From contig JALHPF010000004.1 in the NCBI GenBank assembly GCA_022842595.1, positions 62,001 through 126,000 on the forward strand: DNA of 64,000 nucleotides, written 5' to 3'. This stretch comes from Rubrivivax sp. GTDB taxonomy: Bacteria > Pseudomonadota > Gammaproteobacteria > Burkholderiales > Burkholderiaceae_C. Under the pieces are notes generated by a model. It was not told where the DNA came from. It worked only from the letters and a program-made list of their open reading frames with translations, and did not search any database. A program made the position numbers and the translations under genes. Positions 18,485-30,983 of this stretch are shown one piece after another (positions within the stretch are counted from its first letter, which is position 1; each line of letters opens with the position of its first letter).

Positions 18485-19360
18485 ATGAACACGACCCCCC
18501 ACCGCCTGCGCACCCGGGTTGCGGGCATGGCCATGGCGGCCTGGGCCGTTTCGCCGCTGCCCGCGCTGGCGCTGGACCCGAGTGTCCAGACCGGACTGGA
18601 AGTGACCGGCACGGTCGATCTCGACAGCTTCGGCCCGTTGCCGCCGCTGTCCGCACAGCAGCAGAGCGTGGTAACCCTGCCACTGCCGGTGTCGCAGCTG
18701 CTCATTGCCGATTCGTCGCCGGGGGTGTTCAGCTATTCGTCGTCGGCCGACATCGGCCTGCTGCAACTGAAGGTGTTCGGCAGCCTCAGCAACAGCGCGG
18801 CCAGCCCGCTGGGCAATGGCGAGACAGCGGTCATGCAGGTGCGCTCGGAAGTGCGCGACGTGCTGACGCTGAGTGCCGCCACCGCCGACCCGTACATCGT
18901 CAGCTTCGAACTCGATGTCGATGGCGCCGTCACTGGCAGCGGCCAGGCCCTGGCCAATGCCTTCCTGGACTTCGGCGTGCTCGGCGGCGCCCATGGCACC
19001 GACAGCGGGGCCTATTCCTTCGGCTTGATCAACGACACCCTGATCGTGTCTCGCCAGGTCAGCGGCATGACGGTCGACGTCGACTTCACGGCCTGGCTGA
19101 ATTTCAGCGTGACCCGGGTCAACGCCGGCAGCACCGTCACCGGGGCGCTGGACAACACCGCCACGATGCGCCTCGTCCTGCCCGCGGGCGTGACGCTGAG
19201 CAATTCTGCGTCGGGGACCTTCGGCGTGCCGATCCCGGCGATTCCCGAGCCCGCCACCTGGGCCTTGTGGCTGGCCGGCCTGGCCATGATGGGCTGGCTG
19301 GGTCAGCGGCGCGGCGCCGGCCCCGAGCGTTCGGCGGCAGCCGCCGCTGCTGCTGCTTGA
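18485..19360 (+). CDS. PEP-CTERM sorting-domain protein
   Basis: Secreted surface or matrix protein of 291 residues. The signal peptide is at about residues 1-30 ([15 protein letters not shown]). The middle is a beta-rich, low-complexity domain without recognised motif. The sorting tail [21 protein letters not shown] followed by QRR is near the end, but it is extended by GAGPERS and an eight-alanine run that overlaps the LuxR gene on the other strand. Most PEP-CTERM proteins stop just after the basic cluster, so this extension is unusual. The ATG at 18485 is preferred over the in-frame TTG two codons upstream. Exported by Sec and presumably cleaved by exosortase. Confidence 0.85.
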   Translation: MNTTPHRLRTRVAGMAMAAWAVSPLPALALDPSVQTGLEVTGTVDLDSFGPLPPLSAQQQSVVTLPLPVSQLLIADSSPGVFSYSSSADIGLLQLKVFGSLSNSAASPLGNGETAVMQVRSEVRDVLTLSAATADPYIVSFELDVDGAVTGSGQALANAFLDFGVLGGAHGTDSGAYSFGLINDTLIVSRQVSGMTVDVDFTAWLNFSVTRVNAGSTVTGALDNTATMRLVLPAGVTLSNSASGTFGVPIPAIPEPATWALWLAGLAMMGWLGQRRGAGPERSAAAAAAAA

Positions 19361-21972
19361 GCCCGGCTGTTGACCCCCAGCTTGCCCAGCAGCGAAGCCA
19401 CATGGTTCTCGACCGTGCGTTCGCTGCGGAAGAGGCGCGCAGCGATCTGCGGGTTGCTCATGCCCTGGGCGACAAGGGCCAGAACCTCGCGCTCGCGCGG
19501 TGTCAGCCCCAGCGGGTCGGCGCGGGTGCGCGGCATCGGCCCGCGCGCGATGTTGCGCAGGCCGCGTTCGTGCAGCCGGCGCCGCGCCACGCGCGCTGCT
19601 GCTGCCGCCCCCAGCCCGTCGAGCAGGGCCAGGGCCGAGCGCAGCGCGTCTTCGTCGCCCTGCATCAGGGCCAGTGCCTGCTCGTACGGGCAGCCGCGCT
19701 CTGCCCAGGCCTGCGCGGCCAGCAGCGGCTGGCCCTGCAGTTCCAGCCGGCAGGGTTCGGCAGCCGAGGCCAGCACGCTCTGCAGTTGCGGCACAGCCTG
19801 GCCACTGCGCTGAAGCCAGCAGGCCAGATTGCCGATGCGCCAGCCTTCGCCGGCGCGCAGCGCGGCCGGCAGCGCGTCGTTGGCAATGCGCCCGGCGCTG
19901 GCCATGTCGCCGCGCAGCCAGGCCGCTTCGGCCCGGTGCACGATCTGCGGTGAATACCAGGAATCGACGCTCAGGGCCTGGCTGCCACTGATCAGGCCGG
20001 TCCAGTAGGCGTCGCAGTCGGCGTCACCGACACGCAAGCCGATCAAGGCGCGCAGGTGGGCGCTGCGTTCTGCGTCGACCGGGGCCAGCGGGCTGTGCCT
20101 GCCCAGCGCTTCGAGCCTCTCGCGTGCCTGGGCATACCGGCCCTGTTCGATGCAGCCATAGGCCGCGCGGATGTTGAGCATCGCCGCATAGAGGTCGATG
20201 TCCTGCGCCTCGCAATACGCCAGGCCTTCGGCGCAGGCCTGGTCGAGCAAGGCATGGCGGCGCTGGATCAACGCCAGCGAGGCCAGGTTCACGTAGGCGC
20301 GAAGCACATGTTCCTGCAGGTTCGCCTGGCGGGCCAGCGCCAGGCTGCGCGCCAGCTGTTCCCAGGCCTGGGCATCGTCGGCATGACGCAGCAGCGAGCA
20401 GGCGTGGGTGTTCAAGGTGTAGGCCAGGCCCTCGGCGTCACCCAGGGCCTCGAAAGCCGGCAGCGCGGCGCGGGCCCACGACAGCGCGTGCTCGGTGCTG
20501 TCGTCGAACATGCACAGTTGCGCCATCGTCGCCTGGGCCATGGCCAGCTCACGTGTGGCGCCGGGCCAGCCGGTCAGCCGTTCGATGGCCTGCAGGGCAA
20601 ACGGCTTGCCTGCTTCGGGCTGGCCGCGCATCCAGTGCAGGCGCGCAATCTGCCGCAGTTGCACGCCCACCGTGATGGTGTCACCGATGCGTTGCAGGCA
20701 GGCCAGGGCCTGCTCGCGTGAACGCAGCGCCTCGTCCAGCCGGTTCAGCAGCACGCACTGCCTGGCGTGGGCATCGCGCAGGCTGGCGCGCTCTGCATCG
20801 GGCATCGCGGCTTCCTGCTGCAGCGCCAGCGCCAGCAGGGATTCGGCCTCGCGCCAGGCGCGCCCGGCTTCGGCCCGCGCAGCGGCCCGTGGTGCGAGCT
20901 GCCGCACAGCGCCCAGCAGGCCACCGGCGGCGGCGTGGTGCACCAGGGTGGCCGGCGCGGCCCCGCGCTGCGACAGCACGTCGTAGAGCGCCGCATGCAG
21001 CGACTGGGCGCGGCGCGGGGGCATCGCCTGCGCGATCGCCTGGCGGGCGATGTCGTGGCGGAAGCGCAGCAGCCCGTTCTCGATCTGCACCAGGCCCGAG
21101 GCGCAGGCGGCGTCGACGGCCTCGGCCGACTCGTCGAGCAAGGCGTCGACGACGGCTGGCTCCAGCCCGGCCGGTGCCAGGCTGGCCAGGTCCAGGGCAT
21201 CCCGTGCCGGTTCGCCCAGGCGCCGGCTGCGCGCGAGCACCGCGTCGCGCACGGCGTTCGGCACCGCATCGCGGCGGGCCGACGGACCCTGGGCCAGCAC
21301 TTCGGCGATGAAGAACGGGTTGCCGTGCGTGGCCCGGAACAGCGCCGCGCCATCGACACCGGCTTCGCCACACCACTGCATCACGGCGGCGGCCGACAGC
21401 GGCGCCAGTTCGAACTGCAGGCACCGTTCCGTGGATGCCAGGGCAGCGGCCAGCGCTGTCAGGGCCGGGTGGGCGTCGGCGCTGCCGTCGTCACGCCAGC
21501 TCAACACCAGCATGGCCCGGTGCGGGCCGACGCGACGCCCGACGTAGCGCAGCAACTCGAGGGTGGCGCTGTCGGCCCACTGGGCATCGTCGAGCACCAG
21601 CACCAGGGGCTTGCCAGCCTGGGTGTGCGACTGCAGCACCGCCATCACCGCGGCCATCAATTCCTTGCCGGCCTGGCCACCGTGCAGCAGGTGGGCCAGC
21701 GGCGCCGGCCAGGCCGGCGACCAGTCGAGCAGGGGCGCCAGCGGTGGCGGGGCCAGGAAAGGCTCGCAGGTGCCCCACAGCCAGGTGGCAGCGCCTTCGT
21801 CGGCAGCCTGCATGGCGCGCAGCAGGCTCGTCTTGCCCATGCCCGCCTCCCCGCGCAGCAGCACGCAGCAGCCGGCGTTGCTGGCCGTGCGCAGCTGCGA
21901 AAGGCGCTGCAGCAGCGGTTCGAGCAGGGCCTGGCGTTCGAGCAGGTTCGGTGCGGGGTGGGTGGGCTTCAT
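19303..21972 (-). CDS. Large LuxR-family regulator with ATPase domain
   Basis: 889-residue LAL/MalT-like transcription factor. The N-terminal AAA/NACHT-type ATPase has Walker [10 protein letters not shown] near residue 45 and Walker [13 protein letters not shown] near 125. A long helical TPR-like middle region, probably for ligand or protein binding, is followed by a C-terminal LuxR helix-turn-helix ([26 protein letters not shown] ... VNSRAQ) at about residues 815-875. Binding of an inducer plus ATP typically drives oligomerisation and promoter activation. The last 58 bases overlap the convergent PEP-CTERM gene. The region has a c-di-GMP-controlled protease on the other side, but the regulon is unknown. 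Confidence 0.92.
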   Translation of the reverse strand: MKPTHPAPNLLERQALLEPLLQRLSQLRTASNAGCCVLLRGEAGMGKTSLLRAMQAADEGAATWLWGTCEPFLAPPPLAPLLDWSPAWPAPLAHLLHGGQAGKELMAAVMAVLQSHTQAGKPLVLVLDDAQWADSATLELLRYVGRRVGPHRAMLVLSWRDDGSADAHPALTALAAALASTERCLQFELAPLSAAAVMQWCGEAGVDGAALFRATHGNPFFIAEVLAQGPSARRDAVPNAVRDAVLARSRRLGEPARDALDLASLAPAGLEPAVVDALLDESAEAVDAACASGLVQIENGLLRFRHDIARQAIAQAMPPRRAQSLHAALYDVLSQRGAAPATLVHHAAAGGLLGAVRQLAPRAAARAEAGRAWREAESLLALALQQEAAMPDAERASLRDAHARQCVLLNRLDEALRSREQALACLQRIGDTITVGVQLRQIARLHWMRGQPEAGKPFALQAIERLTGWPGATRELAMAQATMAQLCMFDDSTEHALSWARAALPAFEALGDAEGLAYTLNTHACSLLRHADDAQAWEQLARSLALARQANLQEHVLRAYVNLASLALIQRRHALLDQACAEGLAYCEAQDIDLYAAMLNIRAAYGCIEQGRYAQARERLEALGRHSPLAPVDAERSAHLRALIGLRVGDADCDAYWTGLISGSQALSVDSWYSPQIVHRAEAAWLRGDMASAGRIANDALPAALRAGEGWRIGNLACWLQRSGQAVPQLQSVLASAAEPCRLELQGQPLLAAQAWAERGCPYEQALALMQGDEDALRSALALLDGLGAAAAARVARRRLHERGLRNIARGPMPRTRADPLGLTPREREVLALVAQGMSNPQIAARLFRSERTVENHVASLLGKLGVNSRAQAAAAAAAAERSGPAPRR

Positions 21973-22088
21973 GGCCGTGCGGCGGGGCCGGCAGGGCGCC
22001 GTGTTTTCGTGATTTTCTAGATGTTCGACCCGTGCGGCAGCCCTGTCTTCGCGCGCAGGACGGAGCCCGGACTTAAACTCTGTGTCCA

Positions 22089-22125
22089 GGTGTTACATGA
22101 CGGCCATTGGCCGGCTTGTGACACC
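22089..22125. promoter_or_regulatory. Imperfect palindrome before the riboswitch
   Basis: GGTGTTAC (22089-22096) is mirrored by GTGACACC (22118-22125) with an inner GGCC-ATT-GGCC. The 37-bp element lies directly upstream of the c-di-GMP riboswitch. It could be an operator for a dimeric regulator or the 5' hairpin of the leader; sequence alone cannot decide. Confidence 0.45.
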
Positions 22126-22137
22126 GACGGTTCTTAC

Positions 22138-22218
22138 CGAGGGCAAACCTGTCGAAAGACAGGGACGCAAAGCCTCCGGCCTAAAGCACGCCAGTGCCAA
22201 GGTAGCGGGGTTGCCAGC
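22138..22218 (+). promoter_or_regulatory. Cyclic di-GMP-I riboswitch (GEMM-I)
   Basis: The core AGGGCAAACC, a GAAA-capped hairpin (CCTGTC-GAAA-GACAGG), GGGACGCAAAGCCTCCGGCC, and finally GGTAGCGGGGTTGCC reproduce the GEMM-I aptamer in order and spacing. The closing P1 stem is GGCAA with TTGCC. The sequence AGGGCAAACC equals the Vc2-type c-di-GMP binder rather than the cGAMP variants, as far as I recall them. Downstream, CCGGGC-GAT-GCCCGG and a C5/G5 hairpin lie before the ATG and probably form the expression platform. It controls the subtilase at 22318. No U-tract is visible, so translation control is more likely than termination. Confidence 0.92.
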
Positions 22219-22317
22219 CAAGCCGGGCGATGCCCGGTGCGCGTACCCCCCCTGGGGGCACGGGTCGGCTGTCTGTCGTGGCCCTCGCCCTTTGTCGATC
22301 AAAAGCGCGTGGATGCC

Positions 22318-24471
22318 ATGACCCCTCGATTCCCCATCTCCCCTTCCCGTTGCGCGCCAGCACCGACTGCATTGGCGCTTGCCTCCCTGATGTTGCTGGC
22401 CGCCTGCGGCGGCGGCGCCGACGAGGCGGCATTGACATCAGCCGAGGAGACGGCGGCGCCGTCTGCCGGGGTCGAGGACCGGCGCTTCACGCTCTGGGCG
22501 GCCGATGGCCAGGCCGCCCTGCTGGCCGAGCAGCAGGACCTGGACCCGGGTGCCGACGGCAGCGCCGTGCGCCTGATCGTGCGGCTGAACCCGGCCGCGG
22601 TGCTGGGCAGCGGCCGCCAGGCGATGCTGGGAACGGCTGGCAACGGCGAAAGCGGCGACGCCGCGGCGCTGCGCGCCAGCCAGCTGGCTGCCAAGGTCAA
22701 TGCCGTGGCCATGGCAGCGCAGGGTGTGCTGGCGGCTTCGGTGCTGCAGATGGCGCCGGGTGCCGTGGTTCGGCAGCAGTTCTCGCATGCCGTGGAAGGC
22801 TTCGTCCTGAGCGTGCCCTGGGCCCAGGCCGAAGCGGTGGCCGCCGAGCTCGCGCGCAATCCGGCAGTCGACGTCGTCGAGCCCGACCGCCGCGTTTCGA
22901 TAGGCCAGACCACGCCCGTCGTGCGCGCCCTCGATGCCCGCGCCTGGGGTGTCGACCGCATCGACCAGCGCAGCCGCGTGCTCGACGGCAGCTTCCGCCA
23001 GGCACGCACCGGCAGTGGCGTCAGCGTCTACGTGCTCGACACCGGCGTCAGCCCGCACAGCGAATTCGGCAGCCGCCTGGCCGCGGGGTATTCGGCCATC
23101 AACGACGGCCGCGGCACGCGCGACTGCCATGGCCATGGCACCCATGTGGCCGGCACGGCCGCTGGCGCGACGATGGGAGTGGCCCCTGCCGCCCGCGTGG
23201 TGCCGGTAAGGGTGTTGGACTGCACCGGCAGCAGCTCGGGCAGTTCGGTGCTGAACGGGCTGGACTGGGTGGCGGCCCATGGCTCGCGGCCGGGTGTCGT
23301 CAACCTCAGCCTGGGTGGCGGCGCCTCTTCGACGCTCGACGCGGCGACGCAGCGGCTGGTGACGGCGGGCTTCAGCGTGGTGGCCGCCGCGGGCAACAGC
23401 AACCTCGACGCCTGCACGCAGTCGCCGGCGCGCGCCGCCGGGCTGGTCACAGTGGCAGCCAGCGACAAGGCCGACGCCAAGGCCAGCTTTTCGAACTGGG
23501 GCAGTTGCGTCGCCTTGTGGGCACCGGGTACCGCCATCACGTCGGCCGGCCATGCCTCGGCCAGTGCGGTCGTGACGATGAACGGCACGTCGATGGCCGC
23601 GCCACACGCCGCCGGCGCAGCGGCGCTGCTGCTGCAGAGCCAGCCGACGATGGCGCCGGCCCAGGTGCGCCAGCAGTTGCTGGCCCAGGCCAGCGCCAAT
23701 GCCGTCGGCGGCACGCCTGGCAGCATGACGCGCAGCCTGCTTTTTGCTGGCGAGGAAGGCGGTGTCGCTCCCACCCCCACATCCACCCCGACCTCGCCGT
23801 CCGACGTCGCCACCGTGTCCGTGCGCAGCATCACGCTGACCACCCGGGTGCCGTCGGTCGGCTCGTGGGCGGCCAGCGCCGACGTGCTGGTGGTCGACGA
23901 CAGCGGCAGGCCGGCTGCTGGTGCCCAGGTGACGGGCCGCTACTCGAATTCCAGCAAAGACATCACCTGCACCACGGCCGCCAGCGGCCAGTGCGCGCTG
24001 GTCAGTGCGGTGGCCCCCTGGGCAACGCTACCCGTGCTGGGTGTGGCCGTCACGGGCGTCAAGGGCCCGAAGCTGGCCTACACCGGCGGCGTGCGCCAGG
24101 CGCAGGTGGGCCGGCCGGCGCCACCGCAGGCCAGCGTGGCCCTGTTGACCGGCACGATGGTGCGGGCCCAACCCACCGCCGTGGACTGGACGCCGCAGTT
24201 TTCGGTGACGCTGAAAGACGAACGCGGCGCGCTGGTCGTCAATGCCACGGTGCAGGCCGCCATGCAGGCACATGCCGGCGCCAGTGTCGCCGCCACCAGG
24301 ACGCTGAGTTGCCGCACCGGCGCCACTGGCGAATGCAAGCTGAACTGGAGCGGCGCAAAGCTGAATGCCAGCCACACCGGTGCGGCGATGCAGGTGCTGG
24401 ACGTGCAACGCGACTTCCTCGTCTACAAGGCCGGCGCCACGACCGGCGCCAGTGTTGGCCGCATTCGGTAA
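22318..24471 (+). CDS. Subtilisin-like serine protease lipoprotein (S8)
   Basis: 717-residue secreted protease. The N-terminus is a lipoprotein signal with lipobox LAAC at C30, then GGG, so surface-anchored or periplasmic. An I9-like propeptide (FSHAVEGFVLSVPWAQAEAVAAELARNPAVDVVEPD) precedes the peptidase domain. The catalytic triad is D241 in VLDTGVSPHSEFG, H273 in GHGTHVAG and S425 in NGTSMAAPHAAG. Residues after about 480 form one or two Ig/fibronectin-like beta domains that may bind substrate or cell wall. The leader carries a c-di-GMP riboswitch, so the enzyme is likely produced or withheld as cells switch between sessile and motile states. Confidence 0.93.
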   Translation: MTPRFPISPSRCAPAPTALALASLMLLAACGGGADEAALTSAEETAAPSAGVEDRRFTLWAADGQAALLAEQQDLDPGADGSAVRLIVRLNPAAVLGSGRQAMLGTAGNGESGDAAALRASQLAAKVNAVAMAAQGVLAASVLQMAPGAVVRQQFSHAVEGFVLSVPWAQAEAVAAELARNPAVDVVEPDRRVSIGQTTPVVRALDARAWGVDRIDQRSRVLDGSFRQARTGSGVSVYVLDTGVSPHSEFGSRLAAGYSAINDGRGTRDCHGHGTHVAGTAAGATMGVAPAARVVPVRVLDCTGSSSGSSVLNGLDWVAAHGSRPGVVNLSLGGGASSTLDAATQRLVTAGFSVVAAAGNSNLDACTQSPARAAGLVTVAASDKADAKASFSNWGSCVALWAPGTAITSAGHASASAVVTMNGTSMAAPHAAGAAALLLQSQPTMAPAQVRQQLLAQASANAVGGTPGSMTRSLLFAGEEGGVAPTPTSTPTSPSDVATVSVRSITLTTRVPSVGSWAASADVLVVDDSGRPAAGAQVTGRYSNSSKDITCTTAASGQCALVSAVAPWATLPVLGVAVTGVKGPKLAYTGGVRQAQVGRPAPPQASVALLTGTMVRAQPTAVDWTPQFSVTLKDERGALVVNATVQAAMQAHAGASVAATRTLSCRTGATGECKLNWSGAKLNASHTGAAMQVLDVQRDFLVYKAGATTGASVGRIR

Positions 24472-24578
24472 CAACGGCATCACTCCATCACGACTTTGGG
24501 TGGGGGGTTGCGGCTGGCCTGTTGCCGACAATGCACTCAGCAGCGATTCGACTGCAGCAGCGGTGAGCGAGACAAGGC

Positions 24579-25091
24579 ATGGCAGGGAACTTCAGGGCAT
24601 GGCGCAGTGGACCGTCGTGGTGCCTGGTCATCGGGCTGACGTGTACAGCCGCTGAACTGCGGGCGCAGCCCGCGCCCGTGCTGGCCGGGGCCTGGGATGT
24701 CCAGACCCTGGTCACCTTCGACCGCCTGCCCACGGCCGCAGCCACCGTCACGCCGGCCGTCGGCATCGCGCGGCCCGCGCCGCAGTCGCGCAAGTACCGC
24801 ATCTGCATCGGCCCCGAGCGCGCGCGCAGCCCGATGCTGCCGCAACGCTTGCCGCCCGCGGCCGAACTGGTGTTCGACGGCCAGTCCTACACCGGCAGCT
24901 TCGACGACACCGGCGCAGCGCGGCCGCAGGTCGACATCACCTACCGCCGCCTGTCGGCCACGGCCTTCGAAGGTTCACAAGACGCCATGGGTGAAGGCGT
25001 TGTCGCCCGAACGCAGTATTTCGCCCAGTACGGCGGTCCGAACTGCGGCGCCACGCGGCCGGGCTGGCCTGCCGACACCGGCGAGCCTTGA
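24579..25091 (+). CDS. Hypothetical secreted protein, DUF3617-like
   Basis: 170 residues with an N-terminal signal (SWCLVIGLTCTAAELRAQP). The mature domain reads LAGAWDVQTLVTFDRLP, then KYRICIGPERARSPMLPQRLP and a Cys near residue 159. The order of an opening PGLWE-like beta strand followed by a Cys-containing CIGPE segment resembles the DUF3617 family of small periplasmic proteins, but the match is weak by eye. It sits between the subtilase and mutL in the same direction, with about 100 bp before and 73 bp after. No specific function can be claimed. Confidence 0.6.
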   Translation: MAGNFRAWRSGPSWCLVIGLTCTAAELRAQPAPVLAGAWDVQTLVTFDRLPTAAATVTPAVGIARPAPQSRKYRICIGPERARSPMLPQRLPPAAELVFDGQSYTGSFDDTGAARPQVDITYRRLSATAFEGSQDAMGEGVVARTQYFAQYGGPNCGATRPGWPADTGEP

Positions 25092-25164
25092 AGCGCTGAG
25101 CGACCGAGCCGCCGAGCGCCGGCGGCCGCCTCTCGGGCGGCTGGCGGCTTCTACAATCGCGGGC

Positions 25165-27057
25165 ATGACATCGGAGACGCTGGCGCCTGCCGTTCCGCCC
25201 ACGTCACCGCCCGGCGCCGCGGCCGGTGCGCAGCGCCGCATCCGCGAGCTGCCCGACGAGCTGATCAGCCAGATCGCAGCCGGCGAAGTCGTCGACCGGC
25301 CCGCCGCCGCGGTGCGTGAACTCGTCGACAACGCGCTCGACGCCGGCGCCACACAGGTCACGGTGCGCCTGCTGGCCGGCGGCGTGCGCAGCATCGTCGT
25401 CGAAGACGACGGCAGCGGCATTGCCATCGACGACCTGCCGCTGGCGGTGAAGCGCCATGCCACCAGCAAGATCGGCAGCTTGGCCGACCTGGAGTCGGTG
25501 GCGACGATGGGTTTCCGTGGCGAGGCGCTGGCCGCCATCGGCGCGGTGTCGGAACTGGCCATCACCAGCCGCACCGCGGCGGCCGCGCATGGCTGGAAGC
25601 TGCATGCGCGCAGCGGCGAGATCAGTGCCGCGGCGCGTGCCACCGGCACCACGGTCGACGTGCAGGAGCTGTTCTTCAGCACCCCGGCCCGGCGCAAGTT
25701 CCTGAAGACCGACGCCACCGAACTCGCGCACTGCCTGGAAGCCGTGCGCCGCCACGCGCTGGCCCGGCCGGAAGTGGGCTTTGCGGTGTGGCACGAAGGC
25801 CGGCTGGTGGCGCAGTGGCGGCCGCAGCCCGCCGCGCTGCGCCGCGCCGAAGTGCTGGGCGCCGACTTCACCGCCGCCAGCCGCGACGTGCTGGCCGAAC
25901 GCGGCCCGCTGCATGTGGAAGGCCGTGTCGGCCAGCCCGAGGCGGCGCGCGCGCGCGCCGACCTGCAGTACATCTTCGTCAACGGCCGCCACGTGCGCGA
26001 CCGGCTGCTGTCGCACGCCGTGCGCTCGGCCTTCGAAGACCAGCTGCACGGCAGCCGCCAGCCGGCCTATGCGCTGTTCCTCAACATCGCGCCGGAATTG
26101 GTGGACGTGAACGTGCACCCGGCGAAGATCGAGGTGCGTTTCCGCGATGGTCGCGCGGTGCACCAGGCGCTGCGGCATGCGGTGGAAGATGCACTGGCGC
26201 TGACACGTGCAGCAGCCCCCGCTGCAGCGCTGCCCGAACCCGCGCTCGTGCCAACGGCCCCGCCACCGGCGGCCTGGCAAACCGCGCTGGCGCTGCCCGA
26301 GGCAGCGCCGCTGCAGGTGCAGGAACCGGCGCCACGCTGGCTGGCCGAAGGGCCCTGGCGCACGCCGCAGGGCAGTGGCGGGCTGGCGGCCTGGGCCGGC
26401 CTGCGTGAAGCGCCGGCAGCAGCGGCCACGCCCATGGCGGCGGCGGCTGCGCCTGCCACGGCCTGGCCCCTGGGCCGCGCCATCGCCCAGATCGGCGGCG
26501 TTTACGTGCTGGCCGAAAACGGCCAGGGCCTGGTCGTGGTGGACATGCACGCGGCGCACGAGCGCATCGTCTACGAACGGCTCAAGCGTGCCGCCAGCAG
26601 CACCGACGCACTGCCCGCGCAGCCGCTGCTGCTGCCGGTGAGCTTCGCCGCCACCGCCACCGAAGTGGCCACCGCCGAAGCCGAAGCCGCGACGCTGCAG
26701 ACCCTGGGCCTGGACATCACGCCGCTCTCGGCACAGACGCTGGCGGTGCGCAGCCGCCCCGCGGCCTTGCCGGATGCCGACGTCGCCGAGCTCGCTCGTG
26801 CGGTGCTGGCCGAGCTGGCCGCTGCCGATTCCGGCGGCGCCAGCCGCGCCGTGCAACGGGCCCGCGACGACATCCTGGCCAGCATGGCCTGCCACGGGGC
26901 GGTGCGGGCCAACCGCCGGCTCACCATCGAAGAGATGAATGCGCTGCTGCGCGAAATGGAAGCCACCGAGCGCGCCGACACCTGCAACCATGGCCGCCCC
27001 ACCTGGCGCCAGGTGACGATGAAGGAACTGGACGCGCTGTTCCTGCGCGGGCGCTGA
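25165..27057 (+). CDS. mutL: DNA mismatch repair protein MutL
   Basis: Coordinates mismatch repair downstream of MutS. The N-terminal GHKL ATPase shows QIAAGEVVDRPAAAVRELVDNALDAGA, DDGSGI and MGFRGEALAAIGAVS. A Pro/Ala-rich linker (about 345-430) joins it to the dimerisation domain. That C-terminal domain contains DMHAAHERIVYE, which fits the DxHA(X)2E(X)4E metal motif of nicking MutL proteins, with Met in place of Gln. So this MutL probably has endonuclease activity, as in Neisseria and unlike E. coli. 630 residues from the ATG at 25165; earlier in-frame codons overlap the preceding gene and are not needed. Confidence 0.96.
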   Translation: MTSETLAPAVPPTSPPGAAAGAQRRIRELPDELISQIAAGEVVDRPAAAVRELVDNALDAGATQVTVRLLAGGVRSIVVEDDGSGIAIDDLPLAVKRHATSKIGSLADLESVATMGFRGEALAAIGAVSELAITSRTAAAAHGWKLHARSGEISAAARATGTTVDVQELFFSTPARRKFLKTDATELAHCLEAVRRHALARPEVGFAVWHEGRLVAQWRPQPAALRRAEVLGADFTAASRDVLAERGPLHVEGRVGQPEAARARADLQYIFVNGRHVRDRLLSHAVRSAFEDQLHGSRQPAYALFLNIAPELVDVNVHPAKIEVRFRDGRAVHQALRHAVEDALALTRAAAPAAALPEPALVPTAPPPAAWQTALALPEAAPLQVQEPAPRWLAEGPWRTPQGSGGLAAWAGLREAPAAAATPMAAAAAPATAWPLGRAIAQIGGVYVLAENGQGLVVVDMHAAHERIVYERLKRAASSTDALPAQPLLLPVSFAATATEVATAEAEAATLQTLGLDITPLSAQTLAVRSRPAALPDADVAELARAVLAELAAADSGGASRAVQRARDDILASMACHGAVRANRRLTIEEMNALLREMEATERADTCNHGRPTWRQVTMKELDALFLRGR

Positions 27058-27075
27058 AGCGCCTGTTCCTGCCTC

Positions 27076-28206
27076 TCAGGCCAGCCAGCGTGCCAGCTGC
27101 TGCGCCACCGGCCGGCTGTCCAGCAGGTCCAGGTGGCTGGTGCCGGGCACCAGCAGGCAGCGTTCCGGCGCGAAGCCCAGGTCGTGCGCCGGGTCGCGGT
27201 GCTGGCCCAGCGCGCTGCGCACCGGTACCAGGCCGTCGCCCAGCAGCCGGGCGGGCAGATGCTGCTTCAGATCGGGGCTGCTGCGGCCCAGGCTGGCGGC
27301 CACGGCATGGCAGCGCACGCCCCCGGGCAAGGGCAGGTCCAGGCCGTGGCGCAGGTCGGTGATGCCGGCGCTGCGCAGCTGCCCCAGCCGCGCAAACGGC
27401 GCGCTGTAGCGCGACAGCAGCGGCGTGGCTTGCAGCAAACGGTCGACGCCATGGCCAGCCCGTTCGAGCGGTGCGCCCCAGTGCGGGCTGCCCAGGCAGA
27501 CGAGGTCGGTGACCTGCGCGCCCCAGGCCAGGCCGTCGTGCCGGGCGCTGTGGATGGCGCTGCGTGCCACCAGCCCGCCCATGCTGTGGCCCAGCAGCGC
27601 CAGGCGTTCAATCGGCTGCGGCCAGGTTCGCGCCAGGTCGTCCAGCTGCGTGGCCAGCAGCCGGCCGTTTTCAAGGATCGGCAAGCCGCTGTTGTAGCGC
27701 AGGTAGACAGGCGTCCAGCCGGCCTGCTGCGCCAGCCAGGCGCCATGGTCGTGGCCGTTGCGTTGCCATTGGCCGTCGTGCATGCACAGGCCGTGCAGCA
27801 ACACCAGTACGCGGCTGCCCGGCGTGCCGGCCGGGCGCAGCGCCATCGGCGTGGCCAAAGGGTTGGCGGTGGCGGCCAGATGGTCGCCGAGCACGCCGTT
27901 CAATGCCGCGACGACGGCTTCGCGCTCGGGGCTGGGCAGTGTCGGTGCCGTGCCGGCCACCACCGGCGCCAGCCAGCCCAGCAGCTTGTCGACGCTGCCG
28001 CCGACACCGCGCGTGACGCCGCGCACCGCCTGATAGACGAAGCCAGTGATGCCGCGGGTGCGTTCGGGAATGGCCCCCGGTGCGGGCAGCGAGACGATGC
28101 GTGCATGCACGGCTTCCACCAGGTCCACCAGCCCGGCCGTGCCTTCGCTGGCCAGGCGTGCGGCCGCGCGCAGGTCGGCGGCGTGCCAGTGGCGTCGGGT
28201 CGTCAT
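27076..28206 (-). CDS. Alpha/beta-hydrolase (PGAP1-like)
   Basis: 376-residue cytoplasmic hydrolase. The first about 120 residues are helical and family-specific. The alpha/beta core starts with VLVLLHGLCMHDGQW (oxyanion turn) and has the nucleophile elbow LLGHSMGGLVARSA, then an acid region and a C-terminal HLDLL that probably gives the catalytic His. Lipase or esterase type; substrate unknown. It follows acnA on the same strand by 19 bases and is likely co-transcribed, although no metabolic link with aconitase is apparent. It converges on mutL. Confidence 0.85.
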   Translation of the reverse strand: MTTRRHWHAADLRAAARLASEGTAGLVDLVEAVHARIVSLPAPGAIPERTRGITGFVYQAVRGVTRGVGGSVDKLLGWLAPVVAGTAPTLPSPEREAVVAALNGVLGDHLAATANPLATPMALRPAGTPGSRVLVLLHGLCMHDGQWQRNGHDHGAWLAQQAGWTPVYLRYNSGLPILENGRLLATQLDDLARTWPQPIERLALLGHSMGGLVARSAIHSARHDGLAWGAQVTDLVCLGSPHWGAPLERAGHGVDRLLQATPLLSRYSAPFARLGQLRSAGITDLRHGLDLPLPGGVRCHAVAASLGRSSPDLKQHLPARLLGDGLVPVRSALGQHRDPAHDLGFAPERCLLVPGTSHLDLLDSRPVAQQLARWLA

Positions 28207-28225
28207 GCCCGTGGCCGACGACGTG

Positions 28226-30952
<2,727 letters not shown>

Positions 30953-30983
30953 GTCGGAACTCCAGGCAGGGGGCTGAAGTTCA

